64,000 nucleotides of DNA from Streptoalloteichus tenebrarius (GTDB taxonomy: Bacteria > Actinomycetota > Actinomycetes > Mycobacteriales > Pseudonocardiaceae), in the NCBI RefSeq assembly GCF_024171885.1, contig NZ_JAMTCP010000006.1:62001-126000 (forward strand), written 5' to 3'. The translations under genes and the position numbers were made by a program. The notes under the pieces are model-generated. The model was not told the DNA's origin. It worked only from the letters and a program-made list of their open reading frames with translations, and did no database searches. This document shows positions 1-7,817 of the stretch, one piece after another (within the stretch, counting starts at the first letter, position 1; each line of letters begins with the position of its first letter).

Positions 1-45
1 CAGCTCGATCCGGAACGCCCCGCGCCAACTATCCGACCACTCCAT
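1..45 (-). CDS. 5' end of an unidentified leftward gene, cut by the window edge
   Basis: Fifteen codons are open from an ATG at 45 to the left edge, reading MEWSDSWRGAFRIEL. A strong Shine-Dalgarno (AGAGGAGG on the minus strand, around 55-62) lies about 9 nt upstream, which is why I accept so short a fragment. The product cannot be identified from 15 residues. The codons are GC-biased like the neighbours. It is transcribed in the same direction as the tad operon but about 715 nt away, so it is probably a separate unit. Confidence 0.5.
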   Translation of the reverse strand, partial: MEWSDSWRGAFRIEL

Positions 46-760
46 CGCCCGTCGCCTCCTCTGTTCCGGGGTGCCGTCCGGCGCCCTCGCCACACACAAC
101 GGCAGCCCGGACGCGCTCGATAACGCCGCGTCGGCAACCGGTCGCTCCGGCACGGTGAACGCCGTCCCGCGCGGTCGGCGACTGATAAGGAACCCCCTGC
201 GGCTGCCGCCGCCCGCCCACCCGGCCGGGCGCAGGCTCCCGCCGCTCGTCGCGGGCAGCCGACCGTTCGTCGCGTTTCCCCACTCGACGGTCTTTTGCCG
301 AGCCATTCCCGTCCATCTCAGCCGATCGTGTTTCGTTCTCGCGCATCGCACGCGTGCCCGCGCGTGCGCCGACGTTGCTCTGAGCCAGTGGGCGGAATGA
401 GGGCGTGCTGGAGTGGCCCCGTGGCTGGTTGACTGGGGTTGGCTGGCCTTCCAGCCACGGGGCACCCTCGTTGGTCGTTCATGGGAGTGCGCATCACCTC
501 CTTTCTCGCCCGACGGGTCGGGCGGTTGGTCGGATGGGTGGAACGGCGTCCCCTTGACCCCGAAGCCCCCTCGACCCCAGGCCGTTCCGGTTCCCCGATC
601 CCCTGTCCTCTTCCATGGCCCCTGCGCGCCCCGCCTCGGCGAGATGACGTCGGTTCCTGCCCGAAGTCCGCGCTGGGGCTCCCCATGCGGTGACATCCGT
701 CAGGACGTCACCCGTCGTGGAGCGCTCAGTCAGCCACGCCACCCAGGTGTGGCTGATCTG
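46..760. other. Gene-free 715 bp between the left-edge gene and the tad operon
   Basis: The open frames here have no recognisable protein, no good Shine-Dalgarno and overlap one another on both strands. It holds one strong inverted repeat (416-463) and a weaker dyad (GGTGAC at 689-694 with GTCACC at 707-712). It probably carries the 3' end of the tad transcript and the promoter of the left-edge gene. Confidence 0.5.
416..463. terminator. Perfect 13-bp inverted repeat, possible terminator
   Basis: GCCCCGTGGCTGG (416-428) pairs perfectly with 451-463 across a 22-nt loop. No U-tract follows. It lies about 300 nt beyond the stop of the last tad-operon gene, so it could end that transcript; a role in RNA processing is equally possible. 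Confidence 0.4.
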
Positions 761-1171
761 TCAGGCCGGATCTCCCGGGCCCGCGCGAGCTTTCGCGTGG
801 GTCGCGGGAAAACCGCCGAGTGGGCCGGACACCCCGGCTTCGATCTCGACCAGGGCGTCCCACTGTTCGAAGCGGCAGTTCGTGACCTGGGTCCGCATGC
901 TCTCGGCGATCCATCGGGCACGGTCGCATGCCGCCTCGGGCCCGGACAGGGCGTGGGCGGCCGCCGCGAGGGCGGCCAGGTCGGCGGCGCTTTCGGCTCG
1001 GCGCCGTGTGATGGTCGCGACGGCGATCTGGACCACCACAGCCGTGACGACGAGAACGGCGAAGACCGTCGCGACGGCCAACAGCGTGGCCGAGCCGTCG
1101 TCACGATTCGTTCCGTGCCGCCATGTCCGTCGCATGCGGCGTGGGATGACCGGTGGGGGCAGGGACGTCAT
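761..1171 (-). CDS. Rv3654c-like TadE/TadG-type pseudopilin
   Basis: A 136-residue protein that I place in the Rv3654c-like TadE family. A short basic N-terminus ends in a DDGSATL motif, followed by one hydrophobic segment (about residues 28-50) and an Ala-rich helical region with RRRAESAADLAALAAA. That architecture is typical of minor pilins and TadG-like proteins held by one N-terminal helix. The start ATG at 1171 overlaps the stop of the upstream tadE gene by 4 nt, so translation is coupled. It is the last gene of the leftward Flp/Tad operon. The precise pilus role is unproven. Confidence 0.75.
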   Translation of the reverse strand: MTSLPPPVIPRRMRRTWRHGTNRDDGSATLLAVATVFAVLVVTAVVVQIAVATITRRRAESAADLAALAAAAHALSGPEAACDRARWIAESMRTQVTNCRFEQWDALVEIEAGVSGPLGGFPATHAKARAGPGDPA

Positions 1172-1548
1172 CTGGGGGTCTCCCGTTGATCTGTTGTTCC
1201 TGGTTCCAGGACCGCGTAGGCCTCGGCCCTGATTCGTATGCCGGGGAGCAGGACCGTGGGGCGATGGCTGACCCGCACCCGCACCGTGTCCCCGTCGACG
1301 TGGATGTCGAGATCCGCTTCTCCTGGGATGATCTGCCGAGCGGCTTCCGTCGCACGAGCGCGCTCTCCTCGTGCGGTCAGGCGGGCCGCCTCTCGTGCGG
1401 CGTCGGTACACCGCAGTTGAGTGATCAGAGCGGTGATCCCGGCCAGGGCCAGGGCAAGAACCACGACAACGGTGCAGATCCCGAGGGCGGTTTCGACCGT
1501 GACCGCTCCTCGGTCGCCGTGGCCGCGCCGCCGCACCCACCAGCTCAT
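1168..1548 (-). CDS. tadE: TadE-family minor pilin
   Basis: About 126 residues from the ATG at 1548. The sequence begins MSWWVRRRGHGDRGAVTVE; GAVTVE followed by a hydrophobic stretch (about residues 22-44) is the hallmark of TadE-like pseudopilins, with E at the +5-like position. A longer upstream extension is open but is Arg/Pro-rich and implausible. The gene overlaps the next one by ATGA and corresponds to Rv3655c of M. tuberculosis. It would be a minor component of the Flp pilus in the membrane. Confidence 0.75.
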   Translation of the reverse strand: MSWWVRRRGHGDRGAVTVETALGICTVVVVLALALAGITALITQLRCTDAAREAARLTARGERARATEAARQIIPGEADLDIHVDGDTVRVRVSHRPTVLLPGIRIRAEAYAVLEPGTTDQRETPR

Positions 1549-1676
1549 CCAGCGCCGCCAACAGTGCGATAAGCCACCTCTGCCACCGACGCCAGGGTTC
1601 GCCCTCGCGTCGGCACCAGGATTTCGGGGCTGGCGAGAGGGGCCCTCCACGGCCGGGGAACGTTCTACGCGCCTCA

Positions 1677-1868
1677 TCAGAAGTTCACCGACAAGGCGCG
1701 GTTGATGAGCGAGGTCAACGCGGAGACGATCCCGTCTCCCTTGACGATCGCGTAGAGCACGGCGGCGAACGCCGCCGCGGCGATCGTGCCGATGGCGTAT
1801 TCCGCAGTGCTCATGCCGTCGTCCGCGTTGGCCGCCGTGGTCACACGCCTGAGGATTCGCTGGAACAT
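1677..1868 (-). CDS. DUF4244 Flp-type major pilin
   Basis: A 63-residue protein whose centre reads DDGMSTAEYAIGT followed by an Ala-rich hydrophobic helix: a prepilin-like cleavage region, then the AEYA core of Flp pilins. I placed the start at ATG 1868 because AAGGAG lies 7 nt upstream; the longer open frame upstream is arginine-rich noise. It sits between tadC and tadE, the Rv3656c position. DUF4244 is the actinobacterial family for this small protein. It is the likely pilus subunit, processed by a prepilin peptidase not encoded in the window. Confidence 0.8.
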   Translation of the reverse strand: MFQRILRRVTTAANADDGMSTAEYAIGTIAAAAFAAVLYAIVKGDGIVSALTSLINRALSVNF

Positions 1869-1948
1869 CGTGGGCTCCTTCCTGGCACCGGGTGGTGCCG
1901 TGACTGTGTTGTTCTTCCGCGCTGTGCGGGGATCAGAGGGGTCAGGCG

Positions 1949-2677
1949 TCACCAGGTATCGATGAGGCGATGGGCGAGGCCGAGGACGACGGGCACGACT
2001 CCCAGGCAGAGGAACGCCGGGAGGAAGCAGAGTCCGAGGGGCCCGGTGATCAGGACTCCCGCGCGTTGGGCGCGGGCCTCCGCGGTGTCCCTGGCCTCTG
2101 CTCTGAGTTCGGTGGCCAGTTGACGGGCGACGTCGGCCAGCGCGGACCCTGATCGTGCGGTCCGGCGGGCTGCTCGGGCGAGTTGGGCGGTGTCGGTGTG
2201 GTCCAGGGCGGGTGTCCACGCCGCGACGGGGTCCGCGCCGAGTGCGAGCAGTTCCCCCACCCGACGGAGGACGGCCGCGGCGGGCGGGGGCAGGCTGGTG
2301 GTCGTGGCGCGGACGGCGGCGGGGACGGGGAGGCCGGCGGCGAGGGACGCGGCCAGAAGGTCCCAGCCCGCGGCCAGCCGCAGCGGGTCAGACGGGGCGA
2401 GTCGCGAGGCGCGCCTGGAGTGCCGCCGCCAGGCGATGAGGCAGGTGGCGGTTGAGGCGCATCCGATCAACACGCCGGTCGTTCCCGTGACGAGGCTCGC
2501 GACGAGGAGTCCCACCGTTCCGGCGACCAGGACCGGCGCCCACTCTCGTCGTGGTCGGTGGGGCGCGGGCGGGTCGTGGCGCAGAAGGCTGGTGAGCCGA
2601 GTGCGGGAGACCACCGGGCCGGGAGCGACGAGCAGGACGACTGCCAACGTGGCGAGCGAGGCTGCCTGGGTCATCAT
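1949..2677 (-). CDS. tadC: TadC-like type II secretion F-domain membrane protein
   Basis: A 242-residue inner-membrane platform protein with hydrophobic segments near residues 5-20, 48-80 and a C-terminal pair at about 205-240. A cytoplasmic Ala/Arg-rich domain lies between them (DLLAASLAAGLPVPAAVRA, typical of the T2SSF fold). The start is ATG 2677 (a second ATG follows at 2674). It overlaps the end of tadB by 4 nt, so the two platform subunits are coupled. Corresponds to Rv3657c. It would anchor the TadA ATPase to the membrane. Confidence 0.75.
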   Translation of the reverse strand: MMTQAASLATLAVVLLVAPGPVVSRTRLTSLLRHDPPAPHRPRREWAPVLVAGTVGLLVASLVTGTTGVLIGCASTATCLIAWRRHSRRASRLAPSDPLRLAAGWDLLAASLAAGLPVPAAVRATTTSLPPPAAAVLRRVGELLALGADPVAAWTPALDHTDTAQLARAARRTARSGSALADVARQLATELRAEARDTAEARAQRAGVLITGPLGLCFLPAFLCLGVVPVVLGLAHRLIDTW

Positions 2678-3501
2678 GGCCGCGCCGCCTTGGCGGTGAG
2701 GCGGTTGCTCCAGCTCAGGCCGGCGCACACGAGGCAGGCTCCGATTGCCAGGAGCGCCTGGCCAGGCGCGCTCGTCGTGAGCACGCTCCACGGACTCGCC
2801 CCGATGGCCTCGCCGAGCAGGAGTCCCAACAGGGGCAGGGCGGCCAGGACCGCGGCAGTCGCGCGGGGGCCAGCCATTCCGGCGTGGACCTGACGTGCGA
2901 ACCGGACCCGGTGTTCGAGATCGGCGCAGAGCGCGTCGACCAGGTCCGCCAGCGGGACCCCGAACCGTTCGGACAGGGCCCAGGCGTTGGCGAGCCCCTC
3001 CAACGCGTCCCCGAGGACGGGCTGTTGTTCCGAGATCGTCCGAAGCGCGGAAGCCATGTCCCCGCCCAGACGGGAGGTTGACGCGAACGCCGTGAGCACA
3101 CCCGCGACCTGGGGGTCGGTGTCCGCCGCGGCTCCCTCCGCCGCGGTCGCGGGGTGTGCGCCGGCGCGGAGTTCGGCCACCAGGAGCCGGAGCGCTCGGG
3201 CGAGGTTCGCGAGGGCGGACACTCGGAGGGCTTCGGCGCGCCGGGCCCGCCAGCGGGACCACAGGGTGCCGGCGGACACCGCGCCGGCGACCCCGCCACC
3301 CGGCCCGGCGACGAGTGCCCCCGCGAGAGCTCCCGCCACGGCCAGTGAGGGCGTGGAGAGGGGAACAGCGGCCACCCACCGGTGGGCGAGACGACGGGCG
3401 CCTCGGCCGAGCGGGGAACGGATGCCACGCAGTCGGGAGCGGGCCGGGGCGGCGGGCCACAGGAGAACCGCCATGACGAGCAGGAGAGTGGTGGTCAGCA
3501 T
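2674..3501 (-). CDS. tadB: TadB-like type II secretion F-domain membrane protein
   Basis: A 275-residue membrane protein starting MLTTTLLLVMAVLLWPAA at ATG 3501. It has an N-terminal transmembrane helix, a hydrophobic pair at about residues 45-80, a cytoplasmic four-helix T2SSF domain (ALRLLVAELRAGAHP; VPLADLVDALCADLEHR) and a C-terminal hairpin. The start lies 7 nt inside the end of tadA. A 20-codon upstream extension is open but antisense-like. It pairs with TadC as the inner-membrane platform for Flp pilus assembly (Rv3658c equivalent). Confidence 0.75.
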   Translation of the reverse strand: MLTTTLLLVMAVLLWPAAPARSRLRGIRSPLGRGARRLAHRWVAAVPLSTPSLAVAGALAGALVAGPGGGVAGAVSAGTLWSRWRARRAEALRVSALANLARALRLLVAELRAGAHPATAAEGAAADTDPQVAGVLTAFASTSRLGGDMASALRTISEQQPVLGDALEGLANAWALSERFGVPLADLVDALCADLEHRVRFARQVHAGMAGPRATAAVLAALPLLGLLLGEAIGASPWSVLTTSAPGQALLAIGACLVCAGLSWSNRLTAKAARP

Positions 3502-4682
3502 GTCGGCGGTTCCCCTCGCTCCGAGAGAAGGGCGTTCAGCCGCTCCCGTCCGGGTCCCCATCCGGTGGCGAGGGTCCAGGCGGGCGCGATCCGCACCCAG
3601 TCGCCGTCTCGTTCCAGCACGCCGACCGCGCTGAGGACGCGGCTTCCTCCGGGCTCACGCCGCATGTGCAGGACGAGTTGCACCGCTGCGGCGAGTTGGC
3701 TGTGCAGGGCGGCCCGGGACATGCCAGCGAGGGCCGCCAGGGCTTCGACCCTGGCCGGCACCTCCGCCGGGGAATTGGCGTGCAGTGTGCCCGCTCCCCC
3801 GTCGTGTCCCGTGTTGAACGCCGCGAGGAGGTCGCTGATCTCCGCGCCGCGCACCTCGCCGACCACCAGTCGGTCGGGCCGCATGCGCAGGGCCTGACGA
3901 ACCAGGGTGCGCAGGGTGACCTCGCCAACCCCCTCGACGTTGGGTGGCCGGGCCACCAGGCGGACCACGTGGGGGTGGTCGGGGGCGAGTTCGCCCGCGT
4001 CCTCGACGCACACCACCCGCTCCTGGTGGGGGACGCAGCCCAGGAGGGCCGCGAGGAGTGTCGTCTTTCCCGAGCCCGTGCCGCCGACCACCAGGAAGGA
4101 CAGTCGTGCGCGGACCACGGAGCGCAGCAGGTGCGCCGTGCCGGGGCCGAAGGCGCCGAGACGGAGGAGGGCGTCCAGGTCGTGGGCCGCCGGTCGGAGG
4201 ACCCGGAGGGACAGGCAGGTGCCGCGGGACGCGATCGGTGGGAGGACGGCGTGGAGCCGGACCGATCCGCCCGTTCCGCCGGCGGGGCCGGCGGGCGCGG
4301 GAAGCCACCCGTCGACGAAGGGCTGTGCGTCGTCGAGCCTCCGTCCGGCGATCAGGGCGAGCCGTTGGGCGAGACGCCGAACGGCGTCCTCGTCGGCGAA
4401 GTGGACGTCGTGGACCCTGCTCAGTCCGCCGCCCCGGTCCACCCAGACCTCACCCGGCGCGCACACGAGGACGTCGGTGGTGGCGGGGTCGCGGAGGAGC
4501 GGTTCCAGCGGGCCGGCCCCGACGAACTCCCGTTGCAGCAGGCGGAGCGCGTCGAGCATGTCGACGTCGCCCACGACGCCCCCGGTCTCCGCGCGGACGG
4601 CGTCCGCGACCACGGCCGGGGTGACCTCGACGCCGGCTCCGGCGAGGCGTTGGCGCACGCGGTCCACGAGATCGGCGCTCAC
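3495..4682 (-). CDS. tadA: TadA-family pilus assembly/secretion ATPase
   Basis: A 395-residue type II/IV secretion ATPase (CpaF/TadA). The Walker A motif GGTGSGKTT lies in the middle of the protein, followed by VVCVEDAGEL (Asp box) and RPDRLVVGEVRG (Walker B). The His box is in AGTLHANSPAE. An N-terminal helical domain precedes it. The start is GTG 4682, overlapping the ssd stop by 4 nt; the much longer open frame upstream is the shadow of ssd. It powers pilin polymerisation at the cytoplasmic face of TadB/TadC. Rv3659c equivalent. Confidence 0.88.
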   Translation of the reverse strand: MSADLVDRVRQRLAGAGVEVTPAVVADAVRAETGGVVGDVDMLDALRLLQREFVGAGPLEPLLRDPATTDVLVCAPGEVWVDRGGGLSRVHDVHFADEDAVRRLAQRLALIAGRRLDDAQPFVDGWLPAPAGPAGGTGGSVRLHAVLPPIASRGTCLSLRVLRPAAHDLDALLRLGAFGPGTAHLLRSVVRARLSFLVVGGTGSGKTTLLAALLGCVPHQERVVCVEDAGELAPDHPHVVRLVARPPNVEGVGEVTLRTLVRQALRMRPDRLVVGEVRGAEISDLLAAFNTGHDGGAGTLHANSPAEVPARVEALAALAGMSRAALHSQLAAAVQLVLHMRREPGGSRVLSAVGVLERDGDWVRIAPAWTLATGWGPGRERLNALLSERGEPPTC

Positions 4683-5761
4683 CGGGCACCTCCCGCGCCG
4701 GCCGCGTCGAGGGCGGAGAGGATCTTGCGGGCGGTTCGGGCGAGCGGTCCTCGGGGCCGGTGGGGGAGCCGGCCGCGATCGAGCGCGCTGGCCAGACCGG
4801 GTTCGGGGCGCATGGCGGCCAGCAGGGGCAGGTCCAGCGTGTTGGCGACGTCCCGCACGCCGAGGCCGCCGGGCGCCGGTCCCCGCACGACGAGGCGGAG
4901 GTGGGCCCCGCGTTCCGTCGCCATCCGCGCGACGGGCCCCGCGGCCGCACAGGCCCTGACCTCGGCGGGAACGACCAGGACCGTCAGGTCGGCGCGGTCG
5001 AGCGCCGCCAGGGCCGTGTCCGGCAGGTGTCGCGGCAGGTCGCACACGACGGTCTCGCCGGCGCGTCGTCCGGCCTCGACCACCGTGGCGACGGCGTCGG
5101 GCTCCGGCCCCCTGCCCTCCCGGTCGCAGGACAGGACGGTGAGCGGGGTGCCGTCCAGCACCGCGGTCGGCAGGGCCGCGTGCAAGGATGACGCGGCGAC
5201 CCGTCCCCCGGTGAGCGCGAGTTCCGGCCACCGCATGCCTTCCGCTTCCTCGACGCCCAACACGAGGTCGAGTCCGCCGCCCAGGGGATCGCAGTCGACG
5301 AGCAGGGTGCGTTGGGCGCGACGGGCGGAGGCGATCGCGACGGCCGAGGCGAGCACGGAGGCTCCGCCGCCGCCCCGACCACCGAGCACCGTCAGCACCC
5401 GGCCGGCCACCGGTCCCGGTGACTCGTGGGCGTCGGCGAGGGCGCTGACGAGCCAGTGTTCGGCGGCCGGCAGGGCGAGCACCTTCTCAGCGCCGACGGC
5501 GACCGCGGAACGCCACACCGGTGGGGGTGGCTCGCCGGGGCAGACCACGAGCACGCCGCCTCGTCGGGGCATTCCGGCCGCCGCGCAGTCCGCGGCGGCG
5601 GTCGGGTCCAGGACCACCATCGGCGCCGCCGACCACCGTTGCCGCGCGGCCTCGGCGTCCGGCGCGCGCTCGAGTTCGCAACCGGCGGCGGCTGCCAGGC
5701 GCAGCAGGTCGTCCAGCAGGTCTCCGTCGTCGGCGAGGACGAGCGGTTTGGTCGTGTCCAT
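4679..5761 (-). CDS. ssd: Ssd/CpaE-like septum-site determining protein
   Basis: A 360-residue protein of the CpaE/Ssd (Rv3660c) type. A receiver-like N-terminal half (about residues 1-115) is followed by a MinD/ParA-like ATPase half starting VLTVLGGRGGGGASVLASA, which is a deviant Walker A: GGRGGGGAS lacks the usual GKT lysine-threonine pair. LLVDCDPLGGGLDLVLG follows (ParA-type). The start ATG 5761 has GGGGGA just upstream. It heads the tad operon. In the family it localises the pilus machine or affects septation; ATP binding is doubtful here because of the altered P-loop. Confidence 0.8.
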   Translation of the reverse strand: MDTTKPLVLADDGDLLDDLLRLAAAAGCELERAPDAEAARQRWSAAPMVVLDPTAAADCAAAGMPRRGGVLVVCPGEPPPPVWRSAVAVGAEKVLALPAAEHWLVSALADAHESPGPVAGRVLTVLGGRGGGGASVLASAVAIASARRAQRTLLVDCDPLGGGLDLVLGVEEAEGMRWPELALTGGRVAASSLHAALPTAVLDGTPLTVLSCDREGRGPEPDAVATVVEAGRRAGETVVCDLPRHLPDTALAALDRADLTVLVVPAEVRACAAAGPVARMATERGAHLRLVVRGPAPGGLGVRDVANTLDLPLLAAMRPEPGLASALDRGRLPHRPRGPLARTARKILSALDAAGAGGAR

Positions 5762-5879
5762 CTGATCCCCCCGGATCGGTCCCCGCAGCACGGTCGCGGA
5801 CCCTCGTCCGCCCTGGCCCGTCTGCGCCGTCCTCACGGTGGACCGGCGGCGGCCGCCCGCCAAGGACGCAAGATCAACA

Positions 5880-5907
5880 TGTGGACAACCGGAGCGGCTG
5901 TGGATAA
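5880..5907. promoter_or_regulatory. Pair of DnaA-box-like 9-mers
   Basis: TGTGGACAA (5880-5888) and TGTGGATAA (5899-5907) are the complements of TTGTCCACA and TTATCCACA, the high-GC actinobacterial and the canonical DnaA boxes. They are in the same orientation with start points 19 nt apart. An identical arrangement occurs at 48451-48478. Nothing else here suggests an origin, so DnaA-dependent regulation or titration is more likely. Confidence 0.5.
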
Positions 5908-6201
5908 CTACGTGCCCGTTGGAGTGACCTGGCCGGTTTCTGTCGGACTGTTCCGGCAGGATCGACCGGGGTGCTGTGTCCTCCGGGAAGACGAGGACGC
6001 GGACGACATCCCGACAACGACACGAAGCGAAGCCGACAGCATCCCGAAAGAAATCCGCTCAGGTGAAGACGGACCCCAACAGGGCGAAGGAAGGCTTACG
6101 GGACGTATCGGGAGACCAGGGCGCGCCGCCGAGGCGGGAGGCCGGAACCACCCCGGACATGGGACGACCCCCGCCAGGGGGGAGGGACGGGGGTCGCCGG
6201 A

Positions 6202-6249
6202 GTTCAGCCCCGGGGGGTCGAGCTGAACCCGTCCGGTGCAACACCGGAC
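6202..6249. promoter_or_regulatory. Two adjacent inverted repeats upstream of the HAD gene
   Basis: GTTCAGC (6202-6208) pairs with GCTGAAC (6222-6228). Immediately after, GTCCGGTG (6231-6238) pairs perfectly with CACCGGAC (6242-6249) around a 3-nt centre. The second dyad is the size of a dimeric-repressor site and precedes a possible -10 TACTGT at 6255. No adjacent regulator gene explains it. Confidence 0.4.
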
Positions 6250-6341
6250 GCTTCTACTGTATCCCTCCGCTGCCGGGTGACGCCTCCCGTCCGTTCGAGG
6301 GACGCACGGAAAGGTGGTCACCCCCACCTATGCTGGGCGGC

Positions 6342-7181
6342 GTGACCGATGTCAGCAGTGGCCCGGCGTCGTCGGCCGACCGTCGGGTCGCGGCGTTCTT
6401 CGACCTGGACAGGACGGTCATCGCGAAGTCCAGCACCCTCGCCTTCAGCCGGCCCTTCTTCCAGGAGGGCCTCATCAACCGGCGGGCCGTGCTCAAGAGC
6501 GCGTACGCCCAGTTCGTGTTCATGCTCGCCGGTGCGGACGAGGACCAGACCGACCGGATGCGCGCCCACATCACCGCCCTGTGCGCGGGGTGGGACGTCG
6601 AGCAGGTGCGGGCGATCGTCGAGGAGACGCTGCACGACGTCGTCGACCCGCTGGTCTACAAGGAGGCCGCGCAGCTCGTCGCCGAGCACAGGGAGCGGGG
6701 CCACGACGTGGTGGTCGTCTCCTCGTCGGGCGAGGAGGTCGTCGGCCCGATCGCGCAGATGGTGGGGGCGACGGACAGCGTCGGCACCCGGATGGTCGTG
6801 GAGAGCGGCCGGTACACCGGGGAGGTCGACTTCTACTGCTCGGGCGAGGGCAAGGCGGAGGTCGTCCGCAAGCTCGCCGCGGAGCGGGGGTACGACCTGG
6901 CCGACTGCCACGCCTACTCCGACTCCATCGCCGATCTCCCCCTCCTGGAGGCGGTGGGCCATCCGACCGCCGTCAACCCGGACCGGGGGCTGCGCAAGGT
7001 GGCCGTGCAGCGCGGTTGGCCCGTCCTGGCCTTCTCGCATCCGGTGTCGCTGCGCGCGAGGATTCCCACCCCCTCCGGCACGGCCGTCGCCGCGGCGGCG
7101 GCCGCGGTCGGTCTCGGGGCCGTGGCCGCCGCCGGCGTGGCCTGGTACGGCCTGCGCCGCCGGCGGCGCTGCGAGGACTGA
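6342..7181 (+). CDS. HAD-IB family phosphatase with C-terminal membrane anchor (Rv3661-like)
   Basis: A 279-residue HAD-IB hydrolase (SerB-like superfamily). Motif I is FFDLDRTVI (two Asp), motif II lies around VVVVSSSGEEVV, and a DCHAYSDSIADLPLL motif gives the acidic metal-binding site. A C-terminal Ala/Gly-rich hydrophobic segment ending in GLRRRRRCED suggests a tail anchor. I chose GTG 6342 because TATGCT (6329-6334) ends 7 nt before it, as in leaderless genes; ATG 6330 lies inside that hexamer. It is divergent from ssd, as in M. tuberculosis. The substrate is unknown: a small phosphate ester or phospholipid-type substrate is possible. Confidence 0.8.
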   Translation: MTDVSSGPASSADRRVAAFFDLDRTVIAKSSTLAFSRPFFQEGLINRRAVLKSAYAQFVFMLAGADEDQTDRMRAHITALCAGWDVEQVRAIVEETLHDVVDPLVYKEAAQLVAEHRERGHDVVVVSSSGEEVVGPIAQMVGATDSVGTRMVVESGRYTGEVDFYCSGEGKAEVVRKLAAERGYDLADCHAYSDSIADLPLLEAVGHPTAVNPDRGLRKVAVQRGWPVLAFSHPVSLRARIPTPSGTAVAAAAAAVGLGAVAAAGVAWYGLRRRRRCED

Positions 7182-7817
7182 GGCGGCCGCTCGTCCTCCG
7201 TCCGGGGTGCCGTCGGAGTACGCGGTTACGGCGTGCAGCCGGAATCCGGGGAGGGCGTGCGCCATCCGTACCTGTACCGGTGCACTCGTCCGAGCCCTTG
7301 ATGTGACGGCGCACACGGATTACAAAGGAGGTGCGGACAACCTGAAGGCCAGGGGCGATGCGAGGAGAAGCACCGCCCACCCCTGAAGGGCTCCGCGCGC
7401 GAGCCGCGGGCACCCACGCCTAGCACGCCGCGGGAGGCTTGTCGACAAGGGGCTGCGTATCGGGACGCCGGACGCCGAGCCCTGGAAGTACGACACGAGT
7501 GCACGCCTGGTAACCCGCACGCTCGCGCTGACTGGCGGCGCCCCCCGGAGTCTCACCGGGTGGGCGCCGTCGTCGCGTCCGGGGGCCGGGCCGCTCCGCC
7601 AGTCCCCGCGACTCACCTCATGGGTGCCTTCCCCCGCCTGTCCCCTTGCTGGCGGTTGTCTGGCGGCCGATGCCCTCGTCAAGGTGGTCCGAGGACCCCG
7701 GACGGGGGGCTGGCGCGCCGGCCAGGAGCCCGCTGAACGGCCGTTGACCCACCCCTGGGGCGTGAGTAACTTCCAGGGAAAATCTTGCAGTTGGTGAAGA
7801 GTTCTCAGGGGGCACCC
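7182..7817. other. 636-bp intergenic region upstream of nagZ
   Basis: No gene is supported. It contains an isolated, near-perfect Shine-Dalgarno-like AAAGGAGGTG (7323-7332) with no ATG/GTG/TTG at usable spacing, a hairpin at 7536-7569, and the nagZ promoter, which I could not place confidently. The only ATG frame after the orphan Shine-Dalgarno (ATG about 7364) would give 21 residues of no recognisable nature. Confidence 0.45.
7536..7569. terminator. GC-rich hairpin
   Basis: CGGCGCCC (7536-7543) plus CCCGG (7544-7548) pair with CCGGG (7556-7560) and GGGCGCCG (7562-7569). The stem is 13 bp with one bulged base and a 7-nt loop. It lies 355 nt beyond the HAD gene and could terminate that transcript or protect nagZ from read-through. 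Confidence 0.35.

Larger units (their letters stand above)
5762..6341. other. 580-bp divergent intergenic region between ssd and the HAD gene
   Basis: No gene is supported. The ssd-proximal half holds a pair of DnaA-box-like 9-mers (5880-5907). The HAD-proximal half holds two inverted repeats (6202-6228 and 6231-6249), a possible -10 TACTGT (6255-6260) and the leaderless-type -10 TATGCT (6329-6334). Promoters for the tad operon and the HAD gene must lie here. Confidence 0.5.

Noticed and set aside
3666-5765. A 699-codon open frame on the plus strand across tadA and ssd
   Set aside because: Antisense shadow: tadA and ssd on the minus strand carry intact Walker and receiver motifs, while this frame is compositionally odd and has no motif.
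5880-5907. An origin of replication at the DnaA-box pair
   Set aside because: Only two boxes, no dnaA/dnaN/gyrB neighbours and no AT-rich unwinding element; the same pair recurs at 48451.
7290-7306. Crp site TGTGACGGCGCACA upstream of nagZ
   Set aside because: The half-sites are only 4 nt apart and the second does not match TCACA; spacing does not fit a Crp dimer.
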